Source: Oscillospiraceae bacterium
Lineage (GTDB): Bacteria > Bacillota > Clostridia > Oscillospirales > Oscillospiraceae
NCBI GenBank assembly: GCA_029009035.1
Contig: JAQXJQ010000218.1
Location: 1 to 20,934, forward strand
Reading direction: 5' to 3'
DNA: 20,934 bases
The position numbers were made by a program, and so were the translations under genes. The notes below the pieces were generated by a model. It had not been told where the DNA came from, did no database searches, and saw nothing but the letters and a program-made list of their open reading frames with translations. This document shows, one piece after another, positions 14,058-20,934 of the stretch; position 1 is the first letter of the stretch; each line of letters begins with the position of its first letter.

Positions 14058-15341
14058 TTAGTGGGCGGAGGGTTCCGCCTGTCTGGCCAGGGCCTTGGCA
14101 TTGGCCAGCATGAGCTTGATGCGGTTCTCCTGATTGATCTTGGTGGCGCCGGGGTCGTAGTCGATGGCCACGATGTTGGAGTTGGGGTAGTCGTCCTTCA
14201 GACGGCGTACCATGCCCTTGCCCACGATGTGGTTGGGCAGGCAGCCAAAGGGCTGGGCGCACACGATGTTGGGCACGCCGGAGTGGATGAGCTCCAGCAT
14301 CTCGCCGGTGAGCAGCCAGCCCTCGCCCATCTTGTTGCCGTCGCCCAGATAGCCCTGTACCAGCTTATGCATCCCCTCGAAGGTGCCGGGGGCGCGGAAG
14401 CGGCTCTCGTTCAGCGCGTCGATCATATCCTGCTGGCAGTGCTCAATATAGCGCTTGAAGATGCGGCAGACCTTCTTTTTCGCCCACAGGCCGCCGTAGA
14501 TGTCCACATCCACCTCGCGGTTGAAGATCTTGAAGATCATGAAGTCGGTAAGGCCGGGCACCACAGGCTCCGCGCCTTCGGCCAGCAGGAATTCCTCCAG
14601 CTTGTTGTTGCCCAGGGAGGAGAACTTGATGTAAATTTCGCCCACCACGCCCACGCGGACCTTTTCCTCGCCGGTGACGGGGATGGTCTCGAAATCGGCG
14701 CAGATGCGGCGGAAGATGGCCTTCATCTGCTTGCGGCTCATGCCCTTGCCCTGTTGGAAGCCGTCGATGAGCTGCTGCTCCCACCGTTCCACCATGGCGT
14801 CGGTGTCGCCGCGGTTGATCTCATAGGGGCGGACCTGGTTGGACACATTCATGATGAGGTCGCCGTACATCATGCCGTAGATGAGCCGGCGGATGAGTCC
14901 CAGAGTGAGGCTGAAGCCAGGGTTTTTCTCCAGACCGGAGAGGTTCACGGAGATGACGGGCACATATTCCAGACCCGCCTTTTGAAGCGCCTTGCGCAGC
15001 AGGTGGATGTAGTTGGAGGCACGGCAGCCGCCGCCGGTCTGGGTGATGAACAGGGCCACCTTGTGGGGGTCGTAGCCGCCGTTCTTGATGGCGTCGATGA
15101 GCTGGCCGATGACCAGCAGAGCGGGATAGCAGGTGTCGTTGTGGACGTACTTGAGGCCCTCGTCGATGATGCCGCGGTGGCTGGTGTTCAGCATATCCAC
15201 CTTGTAGCCCTCCAGCTCCAGGATCTGGCGGAACATCCCGAAGTGGATGGGCAGCATCTGGGGCATGAGGATGGTGTACTCCTGCTTCATCTCCTTGGTG
15301 AAGAGCAGTCGTCCGTCTTTGTCGTAAACAAGTTCAGCCAT
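14058..15341 (-). CDS. 2-hydroxyacyl-CoA dehydratase-like partner of the activase
   Basis: A cytoplasmic protein of 427 aa that resembles the C-terminal third of the very large (about 1,400 aa) activase/DUF2229 proteins of anaerobes, which are related to the 2-hydroxyacyl-CoA dehydratase family. Conserved-looking cysteine motifs are NDTCYPA near residue 70, QTGGGCRASNY near 105 and AQPFGCLPNHIVGKG near 365. These are candidate iron-sulfur ligands. I chose ATG at 15341, six bases after AAGGAGG; the ATG at 15347 abuts that site. It begins 11 bases after the stop of the 979-aa activase, so the two are one operon and their products probably one complex. The substrate is unknown. A shared terminator follows. 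Confidence 0.85.
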   Translation of the reverse strand: MAELVYDKDGRLLFTKEMKQEYTILMPQMLPIHFGMFRQILELEGYKVDMLNTSHRGIIDEGLKYVHNDTCYPALLVIGQLIDAIKNGGYDPHKVALFITQTGGGCRASNYIHLLRKALQKAGLEYVPVISVNLSGLEKNPGFSLTLGLIRRLIYGMMYGDLIMNVSNQVRPYEINRGDTDAMVERWEQQLIDGFQQGKGMSRKQMKAIFRRICADFETIPVTGEEKVRVGVVGEIYIKFSSLGNNKLEEFLLAEGAEPVVPGLTDFMIFKIFNREVDVDIYGGLWAKKKVCRIFKRYIEHCQQDMIDALNESRFRAPGTFEGMHKLVQGYLGDGNKMGEGWLLTGEMLELIHSGVPNIVCAQPFGCLPNHIVGKGMVRRLKDDYPNSNIVAIDYDPGATKINQENRIKLMLANAKALARQAEPSAH

Positions 15342-15352
15342 GTCCATCCTCC

Positions 15353-18292
15353 TTACCCGTTGGTGCGGCGGCGCTCGTCCATGGCCGCCATGAGAGAGCG
15401 GACACGGATTTTCACCGCACCGAGGTTGCTGATATCGTCGATTTTAAGCTGAGTGTAAAGCTTACCGCCTTGCTCCAGAATGGCGCGCACCTCGTCGCCG
15501 GTGATGGCGTCGGTGCCGCAGCCAAAGCTCACCAGCTGGATGAGCTGCATATCCTCCTGGGTGCAGACGTAGCGGGCAGCGTTGTACATACGGGCCTGGA
15601 AGGTCCACTGGTTGAGCACCTTCCGGGGGGCGTAGCCCACCAGATGGGAGACAGCGTCCTCACTGACCAGCACGAAGCCGAAGGAGGTCACCAGATCGTT
15701 GATGCCGTGGTTGATCTCCGGGTCGATGTGGTAGGGACGGCCCGCCATCACAATGATGGGGCGGCCTTCCGCTCGGGCCTGCCTGATGTAGGCCTCGCCG
15801 GTGGCGCGAATATCCGCCTTGTAGGCGTCGTAGGCGGCATAGGCGGCGCGGATAGCGGCCACGGCCTCCTTTTTGGGAATGCCGAAGGTCTCCTCAAACC
15901 ATTTGGAGCCGATCTTCTCGTAGTCCTTGGGGCGGTGGAGACCCACATAGGGGTTGAGGAAGCGGGTCTTTTTCAGGCTGGGCATATTGGCGGCCAGCAG
16001 CTCGGGGTAGTAGGCCACCACAGGGCAGTTGTAGCAGTTGTCGGACACCTTCTCATCGAAGTTGTAGGACATACAGGGGTAGAAGATGGCGTCCACGCCG
16101 GCCTCCACCAGCGCCTCCAGATGGCCGTGGAGCAGCTTGGCCGGATAGCACACGGTGTCGGAGGGGATGGTGCGCTGACCCTTGATGTACAGCTTGCGGG
16201 AGGACTCGGGGGAGAGCACCACCTCGAAGTTCAGCCGGGTGAACAGCTCGAACCAGAAGGGGAGGTTCTCGTACATATTGAGGCCGAAGGGGATGCCCAC
16301 GCGGCCGCGGGAGCCGTCGCCGCTGCCCTTGCCCTCCATGGCGCGCAGCTTCTTGTACTTATAGGCGTACAGGTCGGGCAGCTCCTGCTTTTCCTTGCCC
16401 AGAGGCTTGGAGCAGCGGTTGCCGGAGATGAAGCGGCGGCCGCCGTCAAAGGTGTTGACGGTGAGGGCGCAGTGGTTGGTACAGCCGTTGCAGGTGAGAG
16501 GCTTTGCGGTGTGGGAGAAGGACTGCAAAGCAGTTTCGCTTAACAGGGAAGACCGTTCCAGCTTCAGGTCTCGGGCGGCGAGGGCGGCGCCGAAGGCGCC
16601 CATGATGCCGGAGATGGTGGGGCGGGTCACATTGCGGCCCAGCTCCTGCTCAAAGGCCCGGAGCACCGCGTCGTTGTAGAAGGTGCCGCCCTGCACCACG
16701 ATGTGCTTGCCCAGATCGTCGGCGCTGGCGGCGCGGATGACCTTGTAGACGGCGTTCTTGACGATGGAGATGGACAGGCCTGCGGAGATGTCCTCCACGC
16801 TGGCGCCGTCCTTCTGGGCCTGCTTCACGCTGGAGTTCATGAACACGGTGCAGCGGCTGCCCAGATTGACGGGCTTTTTGGCGAACAGACCGATCTTGGC
16901 GAAATCGGCGATGGAGTAGCCCAGAGCCTTGGCAAAGGTCTCAATGAAGGAGCCGCAGCCGGAGGAGCAGGCCTCGTTGAGCATGATGGAGTCCACGGCG
17001 CCGCCGCGGATCTTGAAGCACTTCATATCCTGACCGCCGATGTCGATGATGAAGTCCACCTGGGGATTGAAGTGGGCGGCGGCCTTGTAGTGGGCTACGG
17101 TCTCCACCAGACCCAGATCGCAGGAGAAGGCGTTTTTGATGAGGTCCTCGCCGTAGCCGGTGACGGCGGAGCCCTTGATGGTAATGCGCTCGCCGCACAG
17201 CTTGTAGATCTCCCCCAGCTGCTCCCGCACGATGGCTACGGGGTTGCCCTGGTTGGAGTGGTAATAGGTATAGAGCAGACCGCCGTCGGGGGCGATGAGG
17301 GCGATCTTGGTGGTGGTGGAGCCGGCGTCAATGCCCAGATAGGCGTCTCCGGTATAGCAGGCCGCATCCACGGCGGGAGGGGTGGAGGCGTTGTGGCGGG
17401 CAAGGAAGGCGTCATACTCCTCCCGGGTGTCAAAGAGAGGGGGCATGGTGTCCACGCTGGAGACCGCGCCGCGGCTCTCCTCCAGCAGCTTCAGCAGCTC
17501 CTCAAAGGGACGCGCCTCATAGTCGCCGGAGCACAGGGCAGCGCCCATGGCGGCAAAGCAGTCGCCGTCCTCGGGGAAGATGGCGTGCTCCCCGTCCAAC
17601 TGGAGGGTCTCCACAAAGCGCTGACGCAGACCCATGAGGAAGTGGAGGGGTCCGCCCAAAAAGACGATCTTGCCCTTCAGCTCACGGCCCTGGGTGAGGC
17701 CTGCCACGGTCTGATCCACCACGGCCTGAAAAATGGAGGCCGCCACATCCTCCTTGCGCCCGCCCTGATTGAGGATGGGCTGAATGTCGCTCTTGGCGAA
17801 CACGCCGCAGCGGGAGGCGATGGGATAGATCTTTTCGTGCTTGAGGGAAAGCTCGTCCAGCTCGTTCACGCTGACATTCATCAGCGTGGCCATCTGGTCG
17901 ATGAAGGCTCCGGTGCCGCCGGCACAGGAGCCGTTCATGCGCTCCTCCAGCGCACCGCCGAAGAAGATGATCTTGGCATCCTCGCCGCCCAGCTCGATGA
18001 CGGCGTCGGTGTCGGGAATATAGGTATTCACCGCGGCGGCGGTGGCGTACACCTCCTGCACAAAGTCCAGCCCGGCGGCCTTGGCCACGCCCAGACCGGC
18101 AGAACCGGTGATCACCAGTTTGATCTCCTGCCCCTGCAGCATGGACCGGATGGAGCGCAGGGTCTCCACCGTGCGCTCACGGGTCTTGGAGAAGTGACGC
18201 TCGTAGGAGCGGAACAGCAGGCGGTCATCCTCGTCCAGCACCACGACCTTGACCGTGGTGGAACCGATGTCAATGCCGACTCGTAAACTCAT
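15353..18292 (-). CDS. Double acyl-CoA dehydratase activase fused to a DUF2229-type domain
   Basis: A protein of 979 aa. Two BcrAD/BadFG-type (ASKHA fold) activase domains lie in tandem, each starting with a phosphate loop: GIDIGSTTVK near residue 6 and GIDAGSTTTK near 323. Each carries the two cysteines that in known activases hold a [4Fe-4S] cluster between subunits: GSCAGGTGAF and SRCGVF (near 125 and 160), then ACSSGCGSF and SRCTVF (near 444 and 480). The C-terminal third has CNGCTNHC near 602, GNRCSKPLG and GRPYHIDPEINHGI near 858, typical of DUF2229-type proteins. Activases use ATP to push an electron to very low potential. ATG at 18292 follows GAGAGGTG. No dehydratase subunit or CoA-transferase is nearby, so the acceptor is probably its own C-terminal part with the downstream partner (inference). 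Confidence 0.92.
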   Translation of the reverse strand: MSLRVGIDIGSTTVKVVVLDEDDRLLFRSYERHFSKTRERTVETLRSIRSMLQGQEIKLVITGSAGLGVAKAAGLDFVQEVYATAAAVNTYIPDTDAVIELGGEDAKIIFFGGALEERMNGSCAGGTGAFIDQMATLMNVSVNELDELSLKHEKIYPIASRCGVFAKSDIQPILNQGGRKEDVAASIFQAVVDQTVAGLTQGRELKGKIVFLGGPLHFLMGLRQRFVETLQLDGEHAIFPEDGDCFAAMGAALCSGDYEARPFEELLKLLEESRGAVSSVDTMPPLFDTREEYDAFLARHNASTPPAVDAACYTGDAYLGIDAGSTTTKIALIAPDGGLLYTYYHSNQGNPVAIVREQLGEIYKLCGERITIKGSAVTGYGEDLIKNAFSCDLGLVETVAHYKAAAHFNPQVDFIIDIGGQDMKCFKIRGGAVDSIMLNEACSSGCGSFIETFAKALGYSIADFAKIGLFAKKPVNLGSRCTVFMNSSVKQAQKDGASVEDISAGLSISIVKNAVYKVIRAASADDLGKHIVVQGGTFYNDAVLRAFEQELGRNVTRPTISGIMGAFGAALAARDLKLERSSLLSETALQSFSHTAKPLTCNGCTNHCALTVNTFDGGRRFISGNRCSKPLGKEKQELPDLYAYKYKKLRAMEGKGSGDGSRGRVGIPFGLNMYENLPFWFELFTRLNFEVVLSPESSRKLYIKGQRTIPSDTVCYPAKLLHGHLEALVEAGVDAIFYPCMSYNFDEKVSDNCYNCPVVAYYPELLAANMPSLKKTRFLNPYVGLHRPKDYEKIGSKWFEETFGIPKKEAVAAIRAAYAAYDAYKADIRATGEAYIRQARAEGRPIIVMAGRPYHIDPEINHGINDLVTSFGFVLVSEDAVSHLVGYAPRKVLNQWTFQARMYNAARYVCTQEDMQLIQLVSFGCGTDAITGDEVRAILEQGGKLYTQLKIDDISNLGAVKIRVRSLMAAMDERRRTNG

Positions 18293-18331
18293 AAAAAACA
18301 CCTCTCAAGTGAGATAAGCTCTTAAAATATA

Positions 18332-18360
18332 ATTATAAGAAAAATGTGGAGTCAATTCAA
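18332..18360 (-). promoter_or_regulatory. Promoter of the activase operon
   Basis: On the minus strand TTGAAT (18355-18360) and a perfect TATAAT (18332-18337) are 17 bases apart, about 40 bases before the activase start. An overlapping alternative pairs TTGACT with TATATT at 18 bases. Confidence 0.75.
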
Positions 18361-18387
18361 TGTCGAAATCGTAAACAATGGGCAGAA

Positions 18388-18419
18388 TTTCGGCGTCTTT
18401 CTTACAAAAGACGCCGAAA
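18388..18419 (-). terminator. Probable terminator of asnB
   Basis: TTTCGGCGTCTTT (18388-18400) and AAAGACGCCGAAA (18407-18419) form a perfect 13-pair stem with a six-base loop, directly after the asnB stop. On the minus strand only TTCTG follows beyond the stem's own T's, so the T-tract is weak. Confidence 0.68.
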
Positions 18420-18425
18420 CCGGAG

Positions 18426-20285
18426 TTATTTGGTTGGCACGAAAGGCTCCTTGCCGCAGCGCTCGGGGAAGTAGACCTGGTACCAGATGAGGAAGGAGAG
18501 CACGGTGTACAGCTTGCGGTGGGTGCGTTTCTGCCCGGAGTAGTGCTGCTCCAGCAGCTCCAGCAGATAGGCCTGATCGAAAAATTCGCCGGCAAAAGGC
18601 TGGCTCAGCAGCTCCTTGGCCCAGTTGTAGTATTTCTCCTGGCGCAGCCACTCGATGAAGGGAACAGGGAAGCCCACCTTGGGGCGCTTGATCCAATCGT
18701 CGGGCAGCATGGGCACGGCCGCCACGCGCAGGGGGTACTTGGTGGTGGATTTGCCCCGCATCTTCTGGCTGCTGGGGATGCGGCGGGCCACCTCCCACAC
18801 CTTGCGGTCCAGATAGGGCACACGCAGCTCCAGAGAGCTGGCCATGGTCATGCGGTCAGCTTTGCGGAGGATGTCCAGAGGCTGCCACAGGTGGAGATCC
18901 AGATATTGCTTCTTGGTCAGATCGTCCTGTCCCTCCACCCGGTCAAAGTAGGGGGCGGTGATGTCCTTCCAGGTCTTTTCGCTGCGGTAGGCGGGGGTGA
19001 GCAGACGCTCTGCCTCGTCGTTGTCAAAGATGAAAGCCTGCCCCACATAGTTATCCCGGATGTCCTGGGCGGCCTTGGTGAGGAAGCCCTGGCCGTGGAA
19101 GGGGGGACGCGCCGCCGCCTTGCGGGCGATCACCTTGCGCACCCCCAGCGGCAGCTTGCGGTAGACCCGGTAGGGTTTGGTGGTGTGGTAGGTAATATAA
19201 CCGCCGAACAGCTCGTCGCTGCCCTCGCCGGACAGCACCACCTTCACATCCTTGGCCGCCAGCCTGGACAGGAAGTACAGGGGGACGGTGGAGAGGTTGG
19301 CGTTGGGCTCGTCGGCGTAGTACTGGATGTTGGGCAGGGCATCAAAGAACTCGTCGGCGGAGATGGTCTTGGAGATGTTCTTCAGTCCCAGCTCCCTGCA
19401 CAGAGCCTGCGCCTCGCCGGTCTCGTCAAAGCCCTTGTTGGCAAAGCCAACGGAGTAGGTCTTGTCGGGGCGGGAGAGCGCCACGATCACGCTGGAGTCA
19501 ATGCCGCCGGAGAGGAAGGCGCCCACCTCCACATCGCTGATCTGGTGGGCCTCCACGGACTCGGTGACCACATCGCGGATCTCCTGCGCGTGTTCCTGCA
19601 GGGACTTGCGGTCGGGGTCAAAGGAGAAGGTGTTGTAGGCGGTAATGTCAAGGGAATTGGCTTTCCAGACAAGCTGGTGACCGGGTTCCAGACGGAATAC
19701 GCCCTTGAGAAAGGACTCGTTGAGGGCGGAATACTGGAACGTGAGGTAGAACTTCAGCGCCTCCCGGTTCAGCTCCTTTTTGAAGTCGGGATGGGGAAGA
19801 AAGCTTTTCAGCTCGGAGCCGAAAAAGAAGGTATCGCCCATGGGAGCGTAGTAGAAGGGCTTGATACCGAAGATGTCGCGTGCGCCGTAGAGCGACTGCT
19901 CCTGCTTGTCCCAGATGACAAAGGCGAACATACCCCGCAGCTTTTTGGTGACCTCGGCGCCCCAGCGGACGTAGCCCTGGAGGATCACCTCACTGTCACA
20001 GCGGGTCTCAAAGGTGCAGCCCTCGGCAATGAGCTGCTCCCGCAGCTCCATGAAGTTGTAGACCTCGCCGTTGTAGGCCAGCACATAACGCCCGTCACCG
20101 CTGATCATGGGCTGATGGCCGCCGGCCAGGTCGATGATGGACAGACGGCGGTGGGCGATGGCGCAGTGTTCGTCGATATAATATCCCTCGTCGTCGGGAC
20201 CGCGGTGGACGATGGTGTCCGCCATGGCGCGCAGAGGGGAGAGTTCAGGGGTTCCTCTGGAAACAAAGCCGGTAAAACCGCACAT
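18426..20285 (-). CDS. asnB: Asparagine synthase (glutamine-hydrolysing)
   Basis: An enzyme of 619 aa that makes asparagine from aspartate, ATP and glutamine. The N-terminal glutamine amidotransferase domain starts MCGFTGF, so Cys2 is the nucleophile once Met is removed. HRGPDDEG, HRRLSIIDL, YNGEVYN and CDSEVIL are the usual active-site segments. The synthetase domain has the pyrophosphate loop FLSGGIDSS at about residue 258, then LSGEGSDELFGGY and RADRMTMASSLELRVPYLD-type segments (here KADRMTM). The length is typical of the Bacillus/Clostridium AsnB type. ATG at 20285 follows GGAGG by nine bases. It is monocistronic with its own promoter. I looked for a T-box or other riboswitch in the leader and saw none. 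A related amidotransferase for cell-wall modification is possible but less likely. Confidence 0.95.
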   Translation of the reverse strand: MCGFTGFVSRGTPELSPLRAMADTIVHRGPDDEGYYIDEHCAIAHRRLSIIDLAGGHQPMISGDGRYVLAYNGEVYNFMELREQLIAEGCTFETRCDSEVILQGYVRWGAEVTKKLRGMFAFVIWDKQEQSLYGARDIFGIKPFYYAPMGDTFFFGSELKSFLPHPDFKKELNREALKFYLTFQYSALNESFLKGVFRLEPGHQLVWKANSLDITAYNTFSFDPDRKSLQEHAQEIRDVVTESVEAHQISDVEVGAFLSGGIDSSVIVALSRPDKTYSVGFANKGFDETGEAQALCRELGLKNISKTISADEFFDALPNIQYYADEPNANLSTVPLYFLSRLAAKDVKVVLSGEGSDELFGGYITYHTTKPYRVYRKLPLGVRKVIARKAAARPPFHGQGFLTKAAQDIRDNYVGQAFIFDNDEAERLLTPAYRSEKTWKDITAPYFDRVEGQDDLTKKQYLDLHLWQPLDILRKADRMTMASSLELRVPYLDRKVWEVARRIPSSQKMRGKSTTKYPLRVAAVPMLPDDWIKRPKVGFPVPFIEWLRQEKYYNWAKELLSQPFAGEFFDQAYLLELLEQHYSGQKRTHRKLYTVLSFLIWYQVYFPERCGKEPFVPTK

Positions 20286-20323
20286 AGGGTAAGCCTCCGT
20301 TTATACATAACATATCAACATAT

Positions 20324-20352
20324 AAAATACCGCCAAAGGGATCAAATGTCAA
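20324..20352 (-). promoter_or_regulatory. asnB promoter
   Basis: On the minus strand a perfect TTGACA (20347-20352) and TATTTT (20324-20329) are 17 bases apart. The A/T-rich leader to the ATG at 20285 is about 30 bases long. Confidence 0.72.
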
Positions 20353-20402
20353 TGGTGAGGCGCAATGCAGAAAAAATAACGGTGGTCTGGCGGGGGAAAC
20401 TG

Positions 20403-20411
20403 TGCTATACT
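20403..20411 (+). promoter_or_regulatory. Extended -10 promoter for exonuclease III
   Basis: TGCTATACT is an extended -10 element (TGn followed by TATACT at 20406-20411), 27 bases before the start codon. No good -35 box is present 16-18 bases upstream, which is usual for extended -10 promoters. Confidence 0.55.
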
Positions 20412-20438
20412 GTCGGTGAAGACAGCGAGGTGTTTGTG

Positions 20439-20934
20439 ATGAAATTCGTATCATGGAATGTAAACGGACTGCGTGCCTGCCTGAAGAAGGGGTTTCTGGA
20501 GTCCATGGCGGAGTTGGACGCCGATTTTATCTGCCTGCAGGAGACCAAGATGGAGCGGGGACAGGCGGAAGTGGATCTGCCGGGTTACCATGAGTTCTGG
20601 AACTCTGCGGATAAGAAGGGGTATTCCGGTACGGCGATTTTTGCCCGGCAGGAGCCTCTCTCCGTCAGCTATGGCATGGACATAGACAGGCATGACCACG
20701 AGGGCAGGCTCATCACCCTGGAGTACCCGGAGTTCTGGCTGGTAAACTGCTACACGCCCAACGCGCAGAACGAGCTGGCCCGCATCGACTACCGCATGGA
20801 GTGGGAGGACGACCTACGGGAGTATCTGCTGAGTCTGGACAAGACCAAGCCGGTGGTGTACTGCGGCGATCTCAATGTGGCGGTGGAGGAGATCGACCTG
20901 AAAAATCCGGGACCCAACCGGGGAAACGCGGGGT
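20439..20934 (+). CDS. xth: Exodeoxyribonuclease III, 5' part, cut by the window end
   Basis: The first 165 codons of an exonuclease III / AP endonuclease, a Mg-dependent base-excision repair enzyme that cuts DNA at abasic sites and trims 3' ends. Motifs seen are MKFVSWNVNGLRA at the start, ICLQETK near residue 32-38 with the metal-binding Glu, GYSGTAIFAR near 62, VNCYTPNA near 102-109 and YCGDLNVA near 142-149 with the catalytic Asp-x-Asn. A DLKNPGPNRGNAG segment follows at the edge. The family is usually about 250 aa, so roughly a third is missing beyond the window. ATG at 20439 follows AGCGAGGTG. It is divergent from asnB with 153 bases between them. The gene name could equally be exoA in Firmicute nomenclature. 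Confidence 0.95.
   Translation, partial: MKFVSWNVNGLRACLKKGFLESMAELDADFICLQETKMERGQAEVDLPGYHEFWNSADKKGYSGTAIFARQEPLSVSYGMDIDRHDHEGRLITLEYPEFWLVNCYTPNAQNELARIDYRMEWEDDLREYLLSLDKTKPVVYCGDLNVAVEEIDLKNPGPNRGNAG

Noticed and set aside
12658..14262. Minus-strand open frame of 534 codons opposite the small helical gene and udp
   Set aside because: It crosses two terminators and two promoters of genes with clear coding signals on the plus strand, and shows no recognisable domain.
20286..20346. Possible T-box or amino-acid riboswitch before asnB
   Set aside because: The asnB leader is only about 30 bases after the predicted start and holds no T-box motif, specifier stem or terminator.

Overview
The window is GC-rich DNA (roughly 60% by eye) from a low-GC-phylum (Firmicutes) anaerobe of class Clostridia. 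An Oscillospiraceae-type gut bacterium (Flavonifractor/Oscillibacter-like) is a reasonable guess. The reasons are a sporulation gene (ylbJ), strong AGGAGG-type ribosome sites, a tryptophan T-box, TrpXYZ-type transporter genes, RecD2 in place of RecBCD, and a large oxygen-sensitive acyl-CoA-dehydratase-type activase. The genus is inference; I could not search databases.

Layout, left to right. (1) The 5S rRNA at the end of an rRNA operon, with its terminator. (2) Minus strand: ylbJ, followed 5 bases later by a 70-aa cysteine-containing protein. (3) Plus strand: a DUF2804-type gene with a near-consensus promoter. (4) Plus strand: a complete T-box leader (specifier UGG, Trp) controlling a three-gene ABC importer (lipoprotein, permease, ATPase), ending in two back-to-back hairpins. 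(5) Minus strand: a marR-type regulator followed by two ABC exporter half-transporters that look like a heterodimer with one degenerate ATP site. (6) Minus strand: recD2. (7) Plus strand: a 142-aa helical protein of unknown function, then a uridine-phosphorylase-type gene. (8) Minus strand: a two-gene unit encoding a 979-aa double activase with a cysteine-rich DUF2229-type half and a 427-aa partner. (9) Minus strand: asnB. (10) Plus strand: the start of an exonuclease III gene that runs off the window.

Most transcription units are short and bounded by clear hairpins. Convergent pairs share bidirectional terminators (6087-6135 and 14017-14053). The best-supported regulatory circuit is uncharged tRNA-Trp read by the T-box to switch on trpXYZ. 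The second is probable MarR autorepression of the exporter operon, through a palindrome that contains the -10 box. The least understood system is the activase/DUF2229 pair: it is built like an ATP-driven electron injector for radical or low-potential Fe-S chemistry, yet no dehydratase subunits, CoA-transferase or ferredoxin gene lies near it in this window. I saw no CRISPR array, insertion sequence, tRNA gene, phage gene or obvious pseudogene. Long open frames antisense to the real genes are codon-bias shadows.
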